Below are positions 1-9,067 of a DNA stretch of 20,569 nucleotides, in pieces; position 1 is the stretch's first letter; each line of letters opens with the position of its first letter. The stretch comes from RBG-16-66-20 sp049651845 (GTDB lineage Bacteria > Pseudomonadota > Gammaproteobacteria > Burkholderiales > SG8-39). Position numbers and translations under genes: made by a program. The notes beneath the pieces are model-generated. The model did not search any database, was not told where the DNA came from, and saw nothing but the letters and a program-made list of their open reading frames with translations. The stretch spans positions 1 to 20,569 of the forward strand of contig JBASCW010000086.1 in assembly GCA_049651845.1 (NCBI GenBank). The letters are read 5' to 3'.

Positions 1-350
1 CTCGCCATGCAGGCACAGCTAAGCGTCTTGGAAATTGGCGACAACCCGACGCTGTTGCGCTCCTTCCTACGCCACTGCCCTCTCTCTTTGCCTAAAATAG
101 GACATTAGTTATGCAGCAATCATTAGCTACGCGCTGGTCCTTCTAGCTTCTGGCGGCTTGTCTGCTGCTCACGCTTTCGTCCCCTTCGCTACGGCTGAGG
201 GGCGAAAGAAAGGGACAGCATCAAGCCGCGCTGGGCAGCGCGTTTCGGACTACAGGATTGACGGCGACGCGACGGGCCGCGTCGGGTATTTGCAACCGCG
301 TGACAGGGGGCCTGGTGCGTGTGTTGCGCGGAAGTGTTACCTGTGTCCGC
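1..350. other. Left-end region with no confident gene
   Basis: No convincing gene is visible here. A plus-strand frame open from the window edge ends at a TAG at 106-108 and could be the last 35 residues of a truncated upstream gene that I do not recognise. An ATG at 111, with AGGA eight bases upstream, starts a frame that reads like a signal peptide but meets TAG after 11 codons. Three inverted repeats follow: 174-184 with 199-208 (one bulged base), 227-233 with 236-242, and 265-271 with 278-284. They lie downstream of the minus-strand regulator and could end its transcript, but none has a clear T tract on that strand. Base composition looks less GC-rich than the rest of the window. Confidence 0.5.
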
Positions 351-818
351 TCATCTCGACTCGTGCGGTTGGTGTGCGTTTTGTCGAGGATAAGTTGCGG
401 GGTGGCAGGCGCATGCCTCGCCCCGCCCCGCATGGATCAATTCCTCCAGGATTCCGCAGTCGGCGACGCGATGGCCAGACTCGCATTGAGAATTGAGGTT
501 GGATAACTGCTTTTCGAGGAGTTCTAGCGCAGTTCGCTTGGTGCGGATGCGGTCCAGGTGTGCTCGTACCATTGCGTTCACTTCGTCGCAGGACACCCCT
601 TTGTCGCCTGAGAGCGCAATCAAGCGTTTTACGTCTGCAAGCGGTATGTCGAGAGACCGGCAGTGCCGGACAAACTGCATTCGTTCCAAGTGCGACGGGC
701 CGTAGTTCCGATACCCGGATGCATTGCGCGATGGGGCCTCGATCAGGCCTTCCTTCTCGTAGTAGCGGACGGTCTGTACGTCCACGCCAGCCTGTTCTGC
801 CAATTCGCCTATGCGCAT
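351..818 (-). CDS. cadR: MerR-family metal regulator, CadR/PbrR type
   Basis: A 155-residue MerR-family activator-repressor, expected to sense Cd, Pb or Zn and to control the divergent efflux operon by distorting its promoter. The N-terminal winged helix is clear (MRIGELAEQAGVDVQTVRYYEKEGL, split as residues 1-15 and 16-25), followed by GYRNY at 35-39 and the long dimerisation helix at about 80-112. Cysteines at 77, 112 and 121 have the 35 and 9 residue spacing of the PbrR/CadR sensory triad. The tail (residues 128-155) is rich in Cys and His (ACACH at 135-139, further His at 149 and 152), as in CadR proteins with an accessory metal site. The start gives the usual N-terminus. The gene is divergent from the P-type ATPase with 61 bases between, holding one shared operator. 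Which metal it senses cannot be decided from sequence. Confidence 0.9.
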   Translation of the reverse strand: MRIGELAEQAGVDVQTVRYYEKEGLIEAPSRNASGYRNYGPSHLERMQFVRHCRSLDIPLADVKRLIALSGDKGVSCDEVNAMVRAHLDRIRTKRTALELLEKQLSNLNSQCESGHRVADCGILEELIHAGRGEACACHPATYPRQNAHQPHESR

Positions 819-839
819 CGGGGTCTTTCCGGGAGGGGC

Positions 840-870
840 TTGACCCGATAGTAGCTACAGGGTTTGCAAT
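840..870 (+). promoter_or_regulatory. MerR-type promoter and operator of the cadA-czc operon
   Basis: A -35 box TTGACC (840-845) and a -10-like TGCAAT (865-870) are separated by 19 bases, the overlong spacer typical of promoters activated by MerR-family proteins. Inside the spacer is an interrupted dyad with outer arms ACCC (843-846) and GGGT (860-863) and an inner pairing TAG/CTA (849-851 with 855-857), centred on 853. This matches the general form of CadR/PbrR/ZntR operators. It lies between the divergent regulator and cadA, so it should respond to that regulator. Confidence 0.85.
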
Positions 871-879
871 CCGCAAAGC

Positions 880-3135
880 ATGAACATAGAGACAGGTGCA
901 CGCTGCGCCTGCGAAGCTGCTCCGGCCTCGCAGGCGTCCGCAGCCCAACAACCGGACACAGCAGGCGCCCGGCGGGACGTGCTTCGCGTCGAAAAAATGG
1001 ACTGTCCCACTGAAGAGGCCTTAATTCGCGACAGTATTTCTCGCCTGCCGGGCGTCGCGTCCCTGGAATTCAACCTTGTCCACCGCAAGCTCTCTGTGGT
1101 TCACAATCTTGCGGATCTCGCTCCCGTGTTGGCGAAACTTCAGTCGATCGGCATGGAGGCCGTGGTCGAGCCTCCCGCCGATGCGAACGCAGCGCAGCCG
1201 GCGCGTTCCTCGGTATCGCGCCGGCAATGGTGGGCGATGGCGCTCGCCGGCACGAGCGCCGTGCTCGCGGAGGCGCTTGCCTGGCGGACGGGCGACGAGT
1301 CCGCGCCGGGCGCGATCGCGCTCGCGCTCCTGGCTGTTGCCCTGGGTGGCTTCGACACCTACAAGAAGGGCTGGATCGCGATCCGCAACGGCAACCTGAA
1401 CATCAACGCGCTCATGTCCGTCGCGGTGACGGGCGCGATGCTCATCGGCCAGTGGCCGGAGGCCGCGATGGTGATGTTCCTGTTCGCGCTGGCCGAACTG
1501 ATTGAAGTGCTGTCGCTCGATCGCGCGCGCAATGCGATCCGCGCGCTGCTGGCGCTGGCGCCCGAGACCGCGAACGTGCAGCGTGACGACGGCACCTGGA
1601 GCGTCGTCGAAGCGAACCGCGTCGAGATCGGCGCGCGGGTGCGCGTCGCACCGGGCGAGCGCATACCGCTGGATGGCGAAGTGGTCTCCGGCCAATCGAC
1701 CGTCAATCAGGCGCCCATCACCGGCGAAAGCATGCCGGTATCCAAGAACGCCCGCGACCCGGTGTTCGCGGGAACCATCAACGAAGCGGGTTCTTTCGAG
1801 TACCGGGTCACCGCCGCCGCGAGCCACTCGCTGCTGGCGAGGATCATCAAAGTCGTGGAGGAGGCGCAGGCCAGCCGCGCGCCCACGCAGCGCTTCGTCG
1901 ACCGGTTCGCGCGGATTTACACGCCCGCGGTGTTCGTCGTGGCGGTGCTCGTCGCTCTCGTCCCGCCGCTCGCGTTCGGTCTGCCGTGGATGGACTGGAT
2001 CTACAAGGCGCTCGTACTGCTCGTCATCGCCTGCCCGTGCGCGCTGGTGATTTCCACGCCCGTGACGATCGTGAGCGGCCTGGCGGCCGCGGCGCGGCAC
2101 GGGATCCTGATCAAGGGCGGTGCTTACCTGGAGGACGGCCGCCATCTCGAGGTGCTGGCGCTGGACAAGACCGGAACCATCACGCAGGGAAAGCCTGTGG
2201 TCACGGACATCGTTCCGCTGAAGATGGCGGCGGCAGAAGGGCTGCATTTGGCGGCTGCGCTCGCGGCACGCTCGGACCACCCCGCGTCGTCCGCGGTCAG
2301 CGCGCACTGGAATGCGCAGTCCGGCGCCGCGGCGCCGGACGGCATTCGGGACTTTGCAGCGATCGCTGGGCGTGGCGTGAAGGGCCGCCTGGGCGAGCGC
2401 TGGCTGTTCCTGGGCAATCATCGGCTGGTGGAGGAATTGGGAATCTGCACGCCGGAGACCGAGACTGAGCTGGAAAGAATCGAGGCCCAGGGCAAGACGA
2501 CCGTCGTGCTCTGCGACGACTCGTCACCCTTGCTCATGATCGGGGTCGCGGACACCCTAAGGGAGACCAGCCGGCAGGCGGTCGCCGAGCTGCATGCCCT
2601 GGGGGTGCGTACGCTGATGCTCAGCGGCGACAATGCGAAGACCGCCCGCGCGATCGCGACTGCCGCGGGCATCGACGACGCGCGCGGCGACCTGTTGCCG
2701 GAAGACAAGCTGAAGGCCATCGACGCGCTGCTTGCCGACGGCAGCGCAGTGGCCATGGTGGGTGACGGCATCAACGACGCGCCCGCGCTGGCGAAATCCA
2801 CCATCGGATTCGCGATGGGTGCCGCGGGCACGGATACCGCGATCGAGACCGCGGACGTCGCGCTGATGGACGACGACCTGCGCAAGATCCCGCAGTTCAT
2901 CCGGCTCAGCCGTCGCACGCGCGATATCCTGGTCCAGAACATCGCACTTGCCCTCGGCATCAAAGCGGTTTTTTTTGTGCTCGCATTTCTGGGCATGGCG
3001 ACGCTCTGGATGGCGGTCTTTGCCGACATGGGGGCGAGCCTGATCGTGGTGTTCAACGGGTTGCGCCTTCTGGGATTCGAAGCCGCGTCCGCCGCCGGCG
3101 ATCCGACGGCGCGGCAGTCCGCGGAAATCCGATAG
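880..3135 (+). CDS. cadA: Zn/Cd/Pb-exporting P1B-type ATPase
   Basis: A 751-residue inner-membrane P-type ATPase of the ZntA/CadA class (P1B-2), moving divalent soft-metal ions from cytoplasm to periplasm using ATP. It has an N-terminal Cys motif CAC at 9-11, one HMA domain (about 34-100) with the single-Cys MDCPTEE motif (C42), the actuator loop TGES (281-284), the ion-site CPC (385-387), phosphorylation site DKTGT (D429), HP (467-468) and GDGIND (628-633). In the last two helices K695 and D716 sit where ZntA carries its conserved Lys and Asp, which favours divalent ions over Cu(I). The first ATG is only about 10 bases after the -10 box, so the mRNA may be leaderless. A GTG at residue 34 is an alternative start. 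It is the first gene of the operon; the next begins 10 bases after its stop. Confidence 0.93.
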   Translation: MNIETGARCACEAAPASQASAAQQPDTAGARRDVLRVEKMDCPTEEALIRDSISRLPGVASLEFNLVHRKLSVVHNLADLAPVLAKLQSIGMEAVVEPPADANAAQPARSSVSRRQWWAMALAGTSAVLAEALAWRTGDESAPGAIALALLAVALGGFDTYKKGWIAIRNGNLNINALMSVAVTGAMLIGQWPEAAMVMFLFALAELIEVLSLDRARNAIRALLALAPETANVQRDDGTWSVVEANRVEIGARVRVAPGERIPLDGEVVSGQSTVNQAPITGESMPVSKNARDPVFAGTINEAGSFEYRVTAAASHSLLARIIKVVEEAQASRAPTQRFVDRFARIYTPAVFVVAVLVALVPPLAFGLPWMDWIYKALVLLVIACPCALVISTPVTIVSGLAAAARHGILIKGGAYLEDGRHLEVLALDKTGTITQGKPVVTDIVPLKMAAAEGLHLAAALAARSDHPASSAVSAHWNAQSGAAAPDGIRDFAAIAGRGVKGRLGERWLFLGNHRLVEELGICTPETETELERIEAQGKTTVVLCDDSSPLLMIGVADTLRETSRQAVAELHALGVRTLMLSGDNAKTARAIATAAGIDDARGDLLPEDKLKAIDALLADGSAVAMVGDGINDAPALAKSTIGFAMGAAGTDTAIETADVALMDDDLRKIPQFIRLSRRTRDILVQNIALALGIKAVFFVLAFLGMATLWMAVFADMGASLIVVFNGLRLLGFEAASAAGDPTARQSAEIR

Positions 3136-3145
3136 AATCGACGTC

Positions 3146-3481
3146 ATGGCTCGCCGCTGGGTCTCCATCTTTCTCGCCGCGCTTCTGCTGGCGAATCTCG
3201 CCGTGGGGCCTTCGGCCGTGCTGGCGGAAGTGCTGGAGCATGGCAATGAGGCGGTCCTGTTCGATTCGCAGAACCCGCCTATTGAACCGGCGCTCCTGCA
3301 TTGTCCGCATGGTTGCGCTGGTCACATCGGCCAGCACTACCAGTGGCACGCATCGCCGGGTCCTCTTGCGCTTCAAGCAAACGTCTCGGAGCCCGCGGCA
3401 TCCCCTGCCGATTCGGTTTCACCGCTGCACATTCCAACCCTGCCTTTCCGCCCACCGCTGACCGCGTCGATTCGGTCTTGA
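3146..3481 (+). CDS. czcI: CzcI-like small periplasmic Cys/His protein
   Basis: A 111-residue secreted protein placed immediately before czcC, the position of CzcI in czc operons. Residues 1-27 form a signal peptide (two Arg, hydrophobic stretch, cleavage near VLA-EV). The mature part contains HCPHGCAGH at 52-60, with C53, C57 and five His between 52 and 68, a plausible metal-binding patch. The C-terminal part is rich in Pro and Ser and has no recognisable fold. The name rests on position, size and the Cys/His motif; similarity outside that motif is weak. Its role (metal buffering or modulation of the efflux pump) is inferred. Confidence 0.65.
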   Translation: MARRWVSIFLAALLLANLAVGPSAVLAEVLEHGNEAVLFDSQNPPIEPALLHCPHGCAGHIGQHYQWHASPGPLALQANVSEPAASPADSVSPLHIPTLPFRPPLTASIRS

Positions 3482-3536
3482 ACTGAATCGGGGGCACGCC
3501 AACTGGCGCGCCTCGCAATGACGGAAAGGAATTGCC

Positions 3537-4799
3537 ATGTTTGTCGTTTCGCGCGGCCTGAAGGCGCGCATTGTTATCGTTGCGTTGACGTTCGCCGCGC
3601 CTGGTGTCGCCGCGCAAAAGCTCACCCTGGAGGAGGCCTGGCGGCTTGCCGAACAGGCGAATCCGGTCCTGCGCTCCGCACGGGCCAACCGCTTTGCCGC
3701 CGAAGGTCAGTTGGCCGAGAGCGACGTCCTACTGCGCAACAATCCGACGGTCTCGTACGAGCCCAGCCGTCTTACGCCCAGGCACTCCGACGTATCGGGC
3801 CAGCGCTACCGCGAATGGAGTGCCAGCCTGTCGCAGACGTTCGAAATCGCCGGGCAGCAGCGCTGGCGCAGGGAAGCCGCGCAGCAGGACATCGCGTCCC
3901 TCGATTTTTCGGTCAGTGAACTGCTGCGCCAGTTGCGGGCCGATGTGGAAGAACGCTTCGTGCGCGTGCTCGCGTTGCAGGGCCGGGTGAATCTCGAGCG
4001 CGAGAACCTCGCCCTGGTCGAATCCGCCGCCGCAGTCATGGGCAAACGCGTCGCGGCGGGCGAAGCAAGCCGGCTCGAGGGCAACCTCGCAGCGGTGGAA
4101 GCGGAACGCACGCGCAATCAGCTCGGCCTTCTGGGCGAGAGCCTGACGAGCGCCCGTGCCGGGCTCGCGCAGGTGTTGCAGCTTGCCCCGGAAAGCCTGC
4201 CCGAGGCGACCGGCGATATTCAGCGCCGTGCGTCCTACAGCCGGGAGGCGCTGGTCGAAAGCGCGGGGAAACGCTCGCAACTCGCAGCCCTCGAGCGCCG
4301 CGAAACGGCCGCCCGCAGCCGGCTCGAACTCGAACGCGCATCGGTCTATCCCGACGTGACGCTGGGCGTAAACACCGGGCGCCAGGGGTCCGGCGCGCTG
4401 GGCGAGAAGGTGAATGTGGTCGGACTTTTCGTTTCGGTGCCGCTACCCGTGTTCCGGCGCAACCAGGCCGGCATCGGCAGGGCGATGACGGACTTGACGC
4501 AAGCCGAGGTCGAGCGCCAAGCCGCCATCCGCGATGCACGGGCCGCGGTGCTCGCGCAGTGGACCCGGGTCGAACAGTTGCGCCAGCGAACGGCCCGCTT
4601 GCGTGCCTCGGTATTGCCACCGCTTGAGGAAAACCTGCGGCTGTCGCAGAGCGCCTTCCGCGCGGGCGAGATCGGTCTGACCGAGCTGCTGCTGGTCAAC
4701 CGGCAGGTGCTGGACGGCCGGCGCGACGCGCTGGAGGCCGAAACCGAACTGCGGCTCGCGCAGGTCGCGCTGGAGCGCGCCGCGGGCTGGACGCCCTGA
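3537..4799 (+). CDS. czcC: Outer-membrane efflux channel, CzcC family
   Basis: A 420-residue TolC-superfamily outer-membrane factor forming the exit duct of a CzcCBA tripartite pump. A signal peptide covers about residues 1-26 (cleavage near VAA-QK). The mature start (LTLEEAWRLAEQANPVLR) is the typical first OEP helix, and two repeats of long amphipathic helices follow, rich in Ala, Arg, Leu and Glu, as expected for the periplasmic barrel. The repeat-two region contains the usual YPDVTLGV strand. Length is normal for CzcC. A Shine-Dalgarno-like AAGGA lies just upstream of the chosen ATG. It sits 55 bases after czcI and 14 bases before czcB. Confidence 0.9.
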   Translation: MFVVSRGLKARIVIVALTFAAPGVAAQKLTLEEAWRLAEQANPVLRSARANRFAAEGQLAESDVLLRNNPTVSYEPSRLTPRHSDVSGQRYREWSASLSQTFEIAGQQRWRREAAQQDIASLDFSVSELLRQLRADVEERFVRVLALQGRVNLERENLALVESAAAVMGKRVAAGEASRLEGNLAAVEAERTRNQLGLLGESLTSARAGLAQVLQLAPESLPEATGDIQRRASYSREALVESAGKRSQLAALERRETAARSRLELERASVYPDVTLGVNTGRQGSGALGEKVNVVGLFVSVPLPVFRRNQAGIGRAMTDLTQAEVERQAAIRDARAAVLAQWTRVEQLRQRTARLRASVLPPLEENLRLSQSAFRAGEIGLTELLLVNRQVLDGRRDALEAETELRLAQVALERAAGWTP

Positions 4800-4813
4800 A
4801 CCCGGAGAGTCCC

Positions 4814-5971
4814 ATGCACAAGAACCTCATCGTCGCGGCGCTCGCCGCCCTGTTTCTCGCGGGCTGCGGCAGCGGACAGCCCGATACCCATGCCGACGAC
4901 AAGACGGCGAAGAAGGACGAGCACGCGGACGAAAACCTGATCAAGCTTTCGGCCGAGGAGCTGAAGCGTGCCGGCGTGCGCGTCGAGCCGATCGAGGAGT
5001 CGGAACTCTCGGGCGAACTCGTGCTCACCGCGACGGTGCAGCCCAACCAGGACGCGCTCGCCCACGTCGCGCCGCGCGTGCCGGGCCGGATCGTCGCCGT
5101 CTACGCCAAACTGGGGGACCCCGTCAAAGCCGGCCAGCCGCTGGTCCTGCTCGACAGCCTGGAAGTGGGCGAGGCCCAATCGGCCTACCTGCAAGCCGCG
5201 AGCGAAGCGAAGCTCGCCGCCGCCGCCTTCGAGCGGGCCGAGACACTGCACGCCGAGCAGGTGATGCCGACCAAGGATTGGCAGCGCGCGCGCTTCGAGC
5301 ACGAGAAGACGCGGGCACAGCTGGCCGCCGCCACCGACAAGCTGCGCATGCTCGGCGTTGCGCCGAAAAGCGATCGGGCAGCGTCGACCTTTCCAGTCGC
5401 GTCGCCAATCGGCGGCACCATCACGCACAAGCACGCGGTGCTGGGGGAACTCGCCAAGCCGGATGAGTCTCTCTACACGGTGGCCGATCTGTCGACGCTC
5501 TGGATCGAGGCCAACGTTGCGGAAAAGGATCTTGCGGCTGTCAAGCGCGGCAGCGCCGCGAAGGTCAAGGTCGCCGCCTGGCCGGAGGAAGCGTTTCCGG
5601 GCCGCGTCGCCTATGTGGGCGCGACGCTGGACAAGGAAACCCGCACCGTCCTCGCGCGCATCGAAGTACCCAACCGCGACGGGCGGCTCAAGCCCGAGAT
5701 GTTCGCGACCGTCGTCATACCAACCGGCGCGGCTTTGAAGACGCTCGCCGTGCCCGAGTCCGCGGTCACGCTGGTTCAGGGTCTGCCTACGCTGTTCATC
5801 GAGGAAGGCGAAGGCTTCGAGGCGCGCGCCGTGGAACTGGGCGCGCGCGCCGGCGGCAGGGTGGCGGTCAGGTCCGGCCTCAAGCCCGGAGAGTTGGTGG
5901 CTGTGGAGGGCGTGTACGCCCTCAAGGCGCGCGCCCTGAAATCCCAGATCAGCGCCGGTCATGCGCACTAG
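4814..5971 (+). CDS. czcB: Periplasmic adaptor of heavy-metal RND pump, CzcB family
   Basis: A 385-residue membrane-fusion protein linking the RND pump to the outer-membrane channel. It is probably a lipoprotein: the lipobox LAGC puts the acylated Cys at residue 18. A charged His/Asp/Lys-rich linker follows (about 22-45) that could bind metal. Then come the barrel and lipoyl half-motif (APRVPGRIVAVYAKLGDPVKAGQ), a short alpha hairpin, the second lipoyl half (FPVASPIGGTITHKHAVLGE), the beta-barrel and the membrane-proximal domain. The protein ends GHAH. The stop is six bases before the start of czcA, so the two should be cotranslated. Confidence 0.92.
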   Translation: MHKNLIVAALAALFLAGCGSGQPDTHADDKTAKKDEHADENLIKLSAEELKRAGVRVEPIEESELSGELVLTATVQPNQDALAHVAPRVPGRIVAVYAKLGDPVKAGQPLVLLDSLEVGEAQSAYLQAASEAKLAAAAFERAETLHAEQVMPTKDWQRARFEHEKTRAQLAAATDKLRMLGVAPKSDRAASTFPVASPIGGTITHKHAVLGELAKPDESLYTVADLSTLWIEANVAEKDLAAVKRGSAAKVKVAAWPEEAFPGRVAYVGATLDKETRTVLARIEVPNRDGRLKPEMFATVVIPTGAALKTLAVPESAVTLVQGLPTLFIEEGEGFEARAVELGARAGGRVAVRSGLKPGELVAVEGVYALKARALKSQISAGHAH

Positions 5972-5977
5972 GGGCCG

Positions 5978-8900
5978 ATGATGCTCGATTCCATCGTCGC
6001 GATATCGCTGCGCTACCGGCTGCTGGTGCTGGTGCTTTTCGCCGGCCTCGCCGTCTACGGTGGCTTCGCGCTGACCCGGGTGCCGGTAGACGCCTTCCCG
6101 GACGTCACCCCCAATCAGGTGAACATCTACACCGAGTCGCCCGGTCTCGCAGCCGAAGACGTGGAAAAGCTGCTGACCTTCCCGATCGAGACCTCAATGG
6201 CCGGGTTGCCCGGCGTGGAGGTGATCCGCTCGGTGTCGCTGTTCGGCCTCTCTTATGTCGCGATCTACTTCCGCGATGACATGGACATCTGGTTCGCGCG
6301 GCGCCTCGTCGGCGAAAAGCTGGCGGAAGCCCGGGAACGCATACCGCAGGGTTACGGCGAGCCGGTACTCGGCCCGAACAGTTCGGGCCTCGGCCAGGTG
6401 TTCTGGTACACCATCGAATCGGCCGACGCGAAGCTCTCGGCCATGGACCTGCGCACGCTGCACGACTGGACCGTGCGGCTTGCGCTGCGCACCGCGCCGG
6501 GCGTGGATGACGTCACGACCTGGGGCGGCCACGAGAGGCAGTTCCAAGTGAAGATCGATCCGGCGAAACTCGTGAAATACGGCATCGGCTTCAAGGACGT
6601 CATGGAACGCCTCGCGGCCAACAACCGGCAGGTGGGGGGCCAATTCGTCAACCTCGGGGTGGAGCAGTACCTGGTGCGGGGTCTCGGTCTGGTGGCGAAT
6701 GCGCGCGACATCGGCGGCATCGTGCTGGCGACGCGCGAAGGCTCGCCGATCCGGGTGCGGGACGTGGCCATGGTGGAAGAAGGTCCGGCCCCGCGGTTTG
6801 GCGCCGTGACGCGCGACGGCAAGGAAGTGGTGCTCGGCATCGCGCTCGCGCGCATCGGCGAGAACGCGGCGAGCGTGGTCGAGGCGGTGAAGAAAAAGCT
6901 CGCGACCGTGCAGCAGGCCCTGCCCAAGGGCGTCACCATCAACCCCGTCTATGATCGTACCGACATCGTGCAGAAGGCACTGGATACGGCACGCTCTGCG
7001 CTGGTGGAGGGCGCGGTGCTGGTGGCGATCGTGCTATTCCTGTTCCTCGGCGAGCTGCGCTCGGCGCTCGTGGTGATCGCCACCCTGCCACTGGCGATGC
7101 TGTTCGCCTTCATCCTCATGGAACGATTCGGCTTATCGGCCAACCTGATGTCGCTGGCGGGTCTCGCGATCGGCATCGGCATGATGGTGGACGGCGCGGT
7201 GGTAATGGTCGAGAACGCGTTCCGCCGCCTCGCGCACGCCGGCCACGATTCGCGCCCGCAGGTGGTGCTGCACGCGGCGCAGGAAGTGGCGCAGCCGATC
7301 GCCTTCGCGATCCTCATCATCATCGTGGTGTTCCTGCCGCTCTTCTCCCTCACGGGCCTGGAGGGCAAGCTGTTCAAGCCGATGGCCTACGCCATCAGCT
7401 TCGCGATGGCGGGCTCCCTCATACTTTCGCTGACGCTGGTCCCCGTGCTCGCGTCGCTCGCGCTCAAGGCGGGCCCGGAGAAGGAGCCCTGGCTGCTTGC
7501 CGCGGCCCGGCGGCTCTACACCCCGCTGCTCGACTGGGCGCTTGGCAATCGAAAGAAAGTCGTCGGGGGAGCGCTCGGTCTGCTCGCCGCCGCACTCGCG
7601 GCGTTTCCGTTTCTCGGCAAGGAATTCATGCCGACGCTGCAGGAAGGCGAGATCATGTTCCGGGTGACGGGAATTCCGGCCACGTCGCTCGACGAATCGG
7701 TGCGCGTCTCGCAGCGCTTCAACGACGTGCTCAGGGAGAAGTTTCCGCAGGTGAAGTCGGTGGTCGCGACCATCGGACGCGCCGAAAAGGGCGAAACCAA
7801 CAACGTAAATTACATGGAGATACTCGTCGACGTGAAGCCGGCCGTCGAGTGGCCGAGAAGGATGACGATGCCCGAGCTCTCGCGCGAGATGCGGGAAGCG
7901 CTGGAGGATGCTCTGCCTACCTCGGTGTTGAGCGCGACCCAGCCGATCCAGATGCGTGTCGAAGAGCTGATTTCCGGAGTACGCGCCACGCTGGCGCTCA
8001 AGATGTTTGGGGCGGATCTCGCCGTACTGGACCGCCTGGCGCAACAGATGAAGCGCTCGCTCGCGGCCGTGCCGGGCGTCGCCGACCTGTCGCTGGAGGC
8101 GAACCAGGGCATGCCGCAGATCGTGCTGCGCGTGGACCGGGAGGCGACCGCGCGCTACGGCGTGAACGCGGACGACGTGCTGGACCTGGTGCAGGCGGGC
8201 ATCGGCGGCAAGGCGGTCTCTACGCTGCTCGATGGGACCCGCCGCTTCGACATCGCGGTGCGTTTCGACGAGGCGAACCGGAACAGCCTGGAGGCGATCC
8301 GCGCGCTGACCGTGCGGACGGCCAACGGCGCGCTGGTGCCGCTGTCGCGGCTGGCGAGCGTGGAAGCGGAGGAAGGCTATTCCTTCGTGCGCCGCGAGGC
8401 CCTGCAGCGCTATGCCGTCGTGCAGATGGATGTGCGCGGGCGCGACGTGGACGGTTTCGTGCGGGAAGCCGAGGCGAAGATCCGGCGCGACGTCAAGCTG
8501 CCCGAGGGTTACTGGATCGAATGGGGCGGCGCGTTCGAAAACCAGCAGCGTGCGCTCGCGCGGCTAGCCGTGATCGTGCCGGTGACGATCGCGCTGATCT
8601 TCCTGCTTCTCTACACGGCGTTCAATTCGTTCGCCTACGCCGCGCTGATCATCGCCAATGTGCCTTTCGCGGTCATCGGCGGCGTGTTCGCGCTCGCGGT
8701 CACCGGCCAGTACGTCTCGGTCCCCTCCGCGATCGGCTTCATCGCGGTGTTTGGCGTGGCGATGCTGAACGGCATCGTGCTGGTGGCGTTCATCCACGAG
8801 ATGCGCATGACCCATGACATGGCCGTACGCGAAGCCGTGCGCGAGGGCGCGCTCCTGCGCCTGCGTCCGGTGCTCATGACCGCCTCGGTCGCGATCCTCG

Positions 8901-9067
8901 GCCTGGTGCCGATGCTGCTTTCAGGCGGCGTGGGCGCCGAAACGCAACGGCCCCTTGCCACGGTGGTCGTCGGTGGGCTGATCACCTCCACTGCGCTCAC
9001 GCTGCTGGTGCTGCCGGTGGTCTACGAGTGGGTCGTCACCAGATTCGAACGAAAGGAGAGATCATGA
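5978..9067 (+). CDS. czcA: Heavy-metal RND efflux pump, CzcA/CusA family
   Basis: A 1029-residue proton-driven inner-membrane pump, the motor of the CzcCBA complex, taking metal ions from the periplasm (and possibly cytoplasm) to the outside. It has the normal RND layout: TM1 near residues 10-30, first periplasmic domain with the heavy-metal signature PVDAFPDVTPNQV, TM2-6 (about 335-500), TM7, second periplasmic domain, and TM8-12 (about 865-1020). The TM4 proton-relay region reads GIGMMVDGAVVMVEN. It keeps D405 and E412, but the first Asp of the classic CzcA motif (DFG) is Gly (G399), so the ion class is uncertain (see findings). Its stop overlaps the next start as ATGA. Confidence 0.93.
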   Translation: MMLDSIVAISLRYRLLVLVLFAGLAVYGGFALTRVPVDAFPDVTPNQVNIYTESPGLAAEDVEKLLTFPIETSMAGLPGVEVIRSVSLFGLSYVAIYFRDDMDIWFARRLVGEKLAEARERIPQGYGEPVLGPNSSGLGQVFWYTIESADAKLSAMDLRTLHDWTVRLALRTAPGVDDVTTWGGHERQFQVKIDPAKLVKYGIGFKDVMERLAANNRQVGGQFVNLGVEQYLVRGLGLVANARDIGGIVLATREGSPIRVRDVAMVEEGPAPRFGAVTRDGKEVVLGIALARIGENAASVVEAVKKKLATVQQALPKGVTINPVYDRTDIVQKALDTARSALVEGAVLVAIVLFLFLGELRSALVVIATLPLAMLFAFILMERFGLSANLMSLAGLAIGIGMMVDGAVVMVENAFRRLAHAGHDSRPQVVLHAAQEVAQPIAFAILIIIVVFLPLFSLTGLEGKLFKPMAYAISFAMAGSLILSLTLVPVLASLALKAGPEKEPWLLAAARRLYTPLLDWALGNRKKVVGGALGLLAAALAAFPFLGKEFMPTLQEGEIMFRVTGIPATSLDESVRVSQRFNDVLREKFPQVKSVVATIGRAEKGETNNVNYMEILVDVKPAVEWPRRMTMPELSREMREALEDALPTSVLSATQPIQMRVEELISGVRATLALKMFGADLAVLDRLAQQMKRSLAAVPGVADLSLEANQGMPQIVLRVDREATARYGVNADDVLDLVQAGIGGKAVSTLLDGTRRFDIAVRFDEANRNSLEAIRALTVRTANGALVPLSRLASVEAEEGYSFVRREALQRYAVVQMDVRGRDVDGFVREAEAKIRRDVKLPEGYWIEWGGAFENQQRALARLAVIVPVTIALIFLLLYTAFNSFAYAALIIANVPFAVIGGVFALAVTGQYVSVPSAIGFIAVFGVAMLNGIVLVAFIHEMRMTHDMAVREAVREGALLRLRPVLMTASVAILGLVPMLLSGGVGAETQRPLATVVVGGLITSTALTLLVLPVVYEWVVTRFERKERS

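Noticed and set aside
158..496. Plus-strand open frame overlapping the end of the MerR regulator
   Set aside because: No ribosome site, no domain, Arg-rich composition, and antisense to the regulator in its second half.
1021..2421. Long minus-strand open frame opposite cadA
   Set aside because: The plus strand carries all ATPase motifs in order; the reverse frame is compositional.
4346..5968. Long minus-strand open frame opposite czcC and czcB
   Set aside because: Shadow of two recognised genes; low-complexity composition and no domain.
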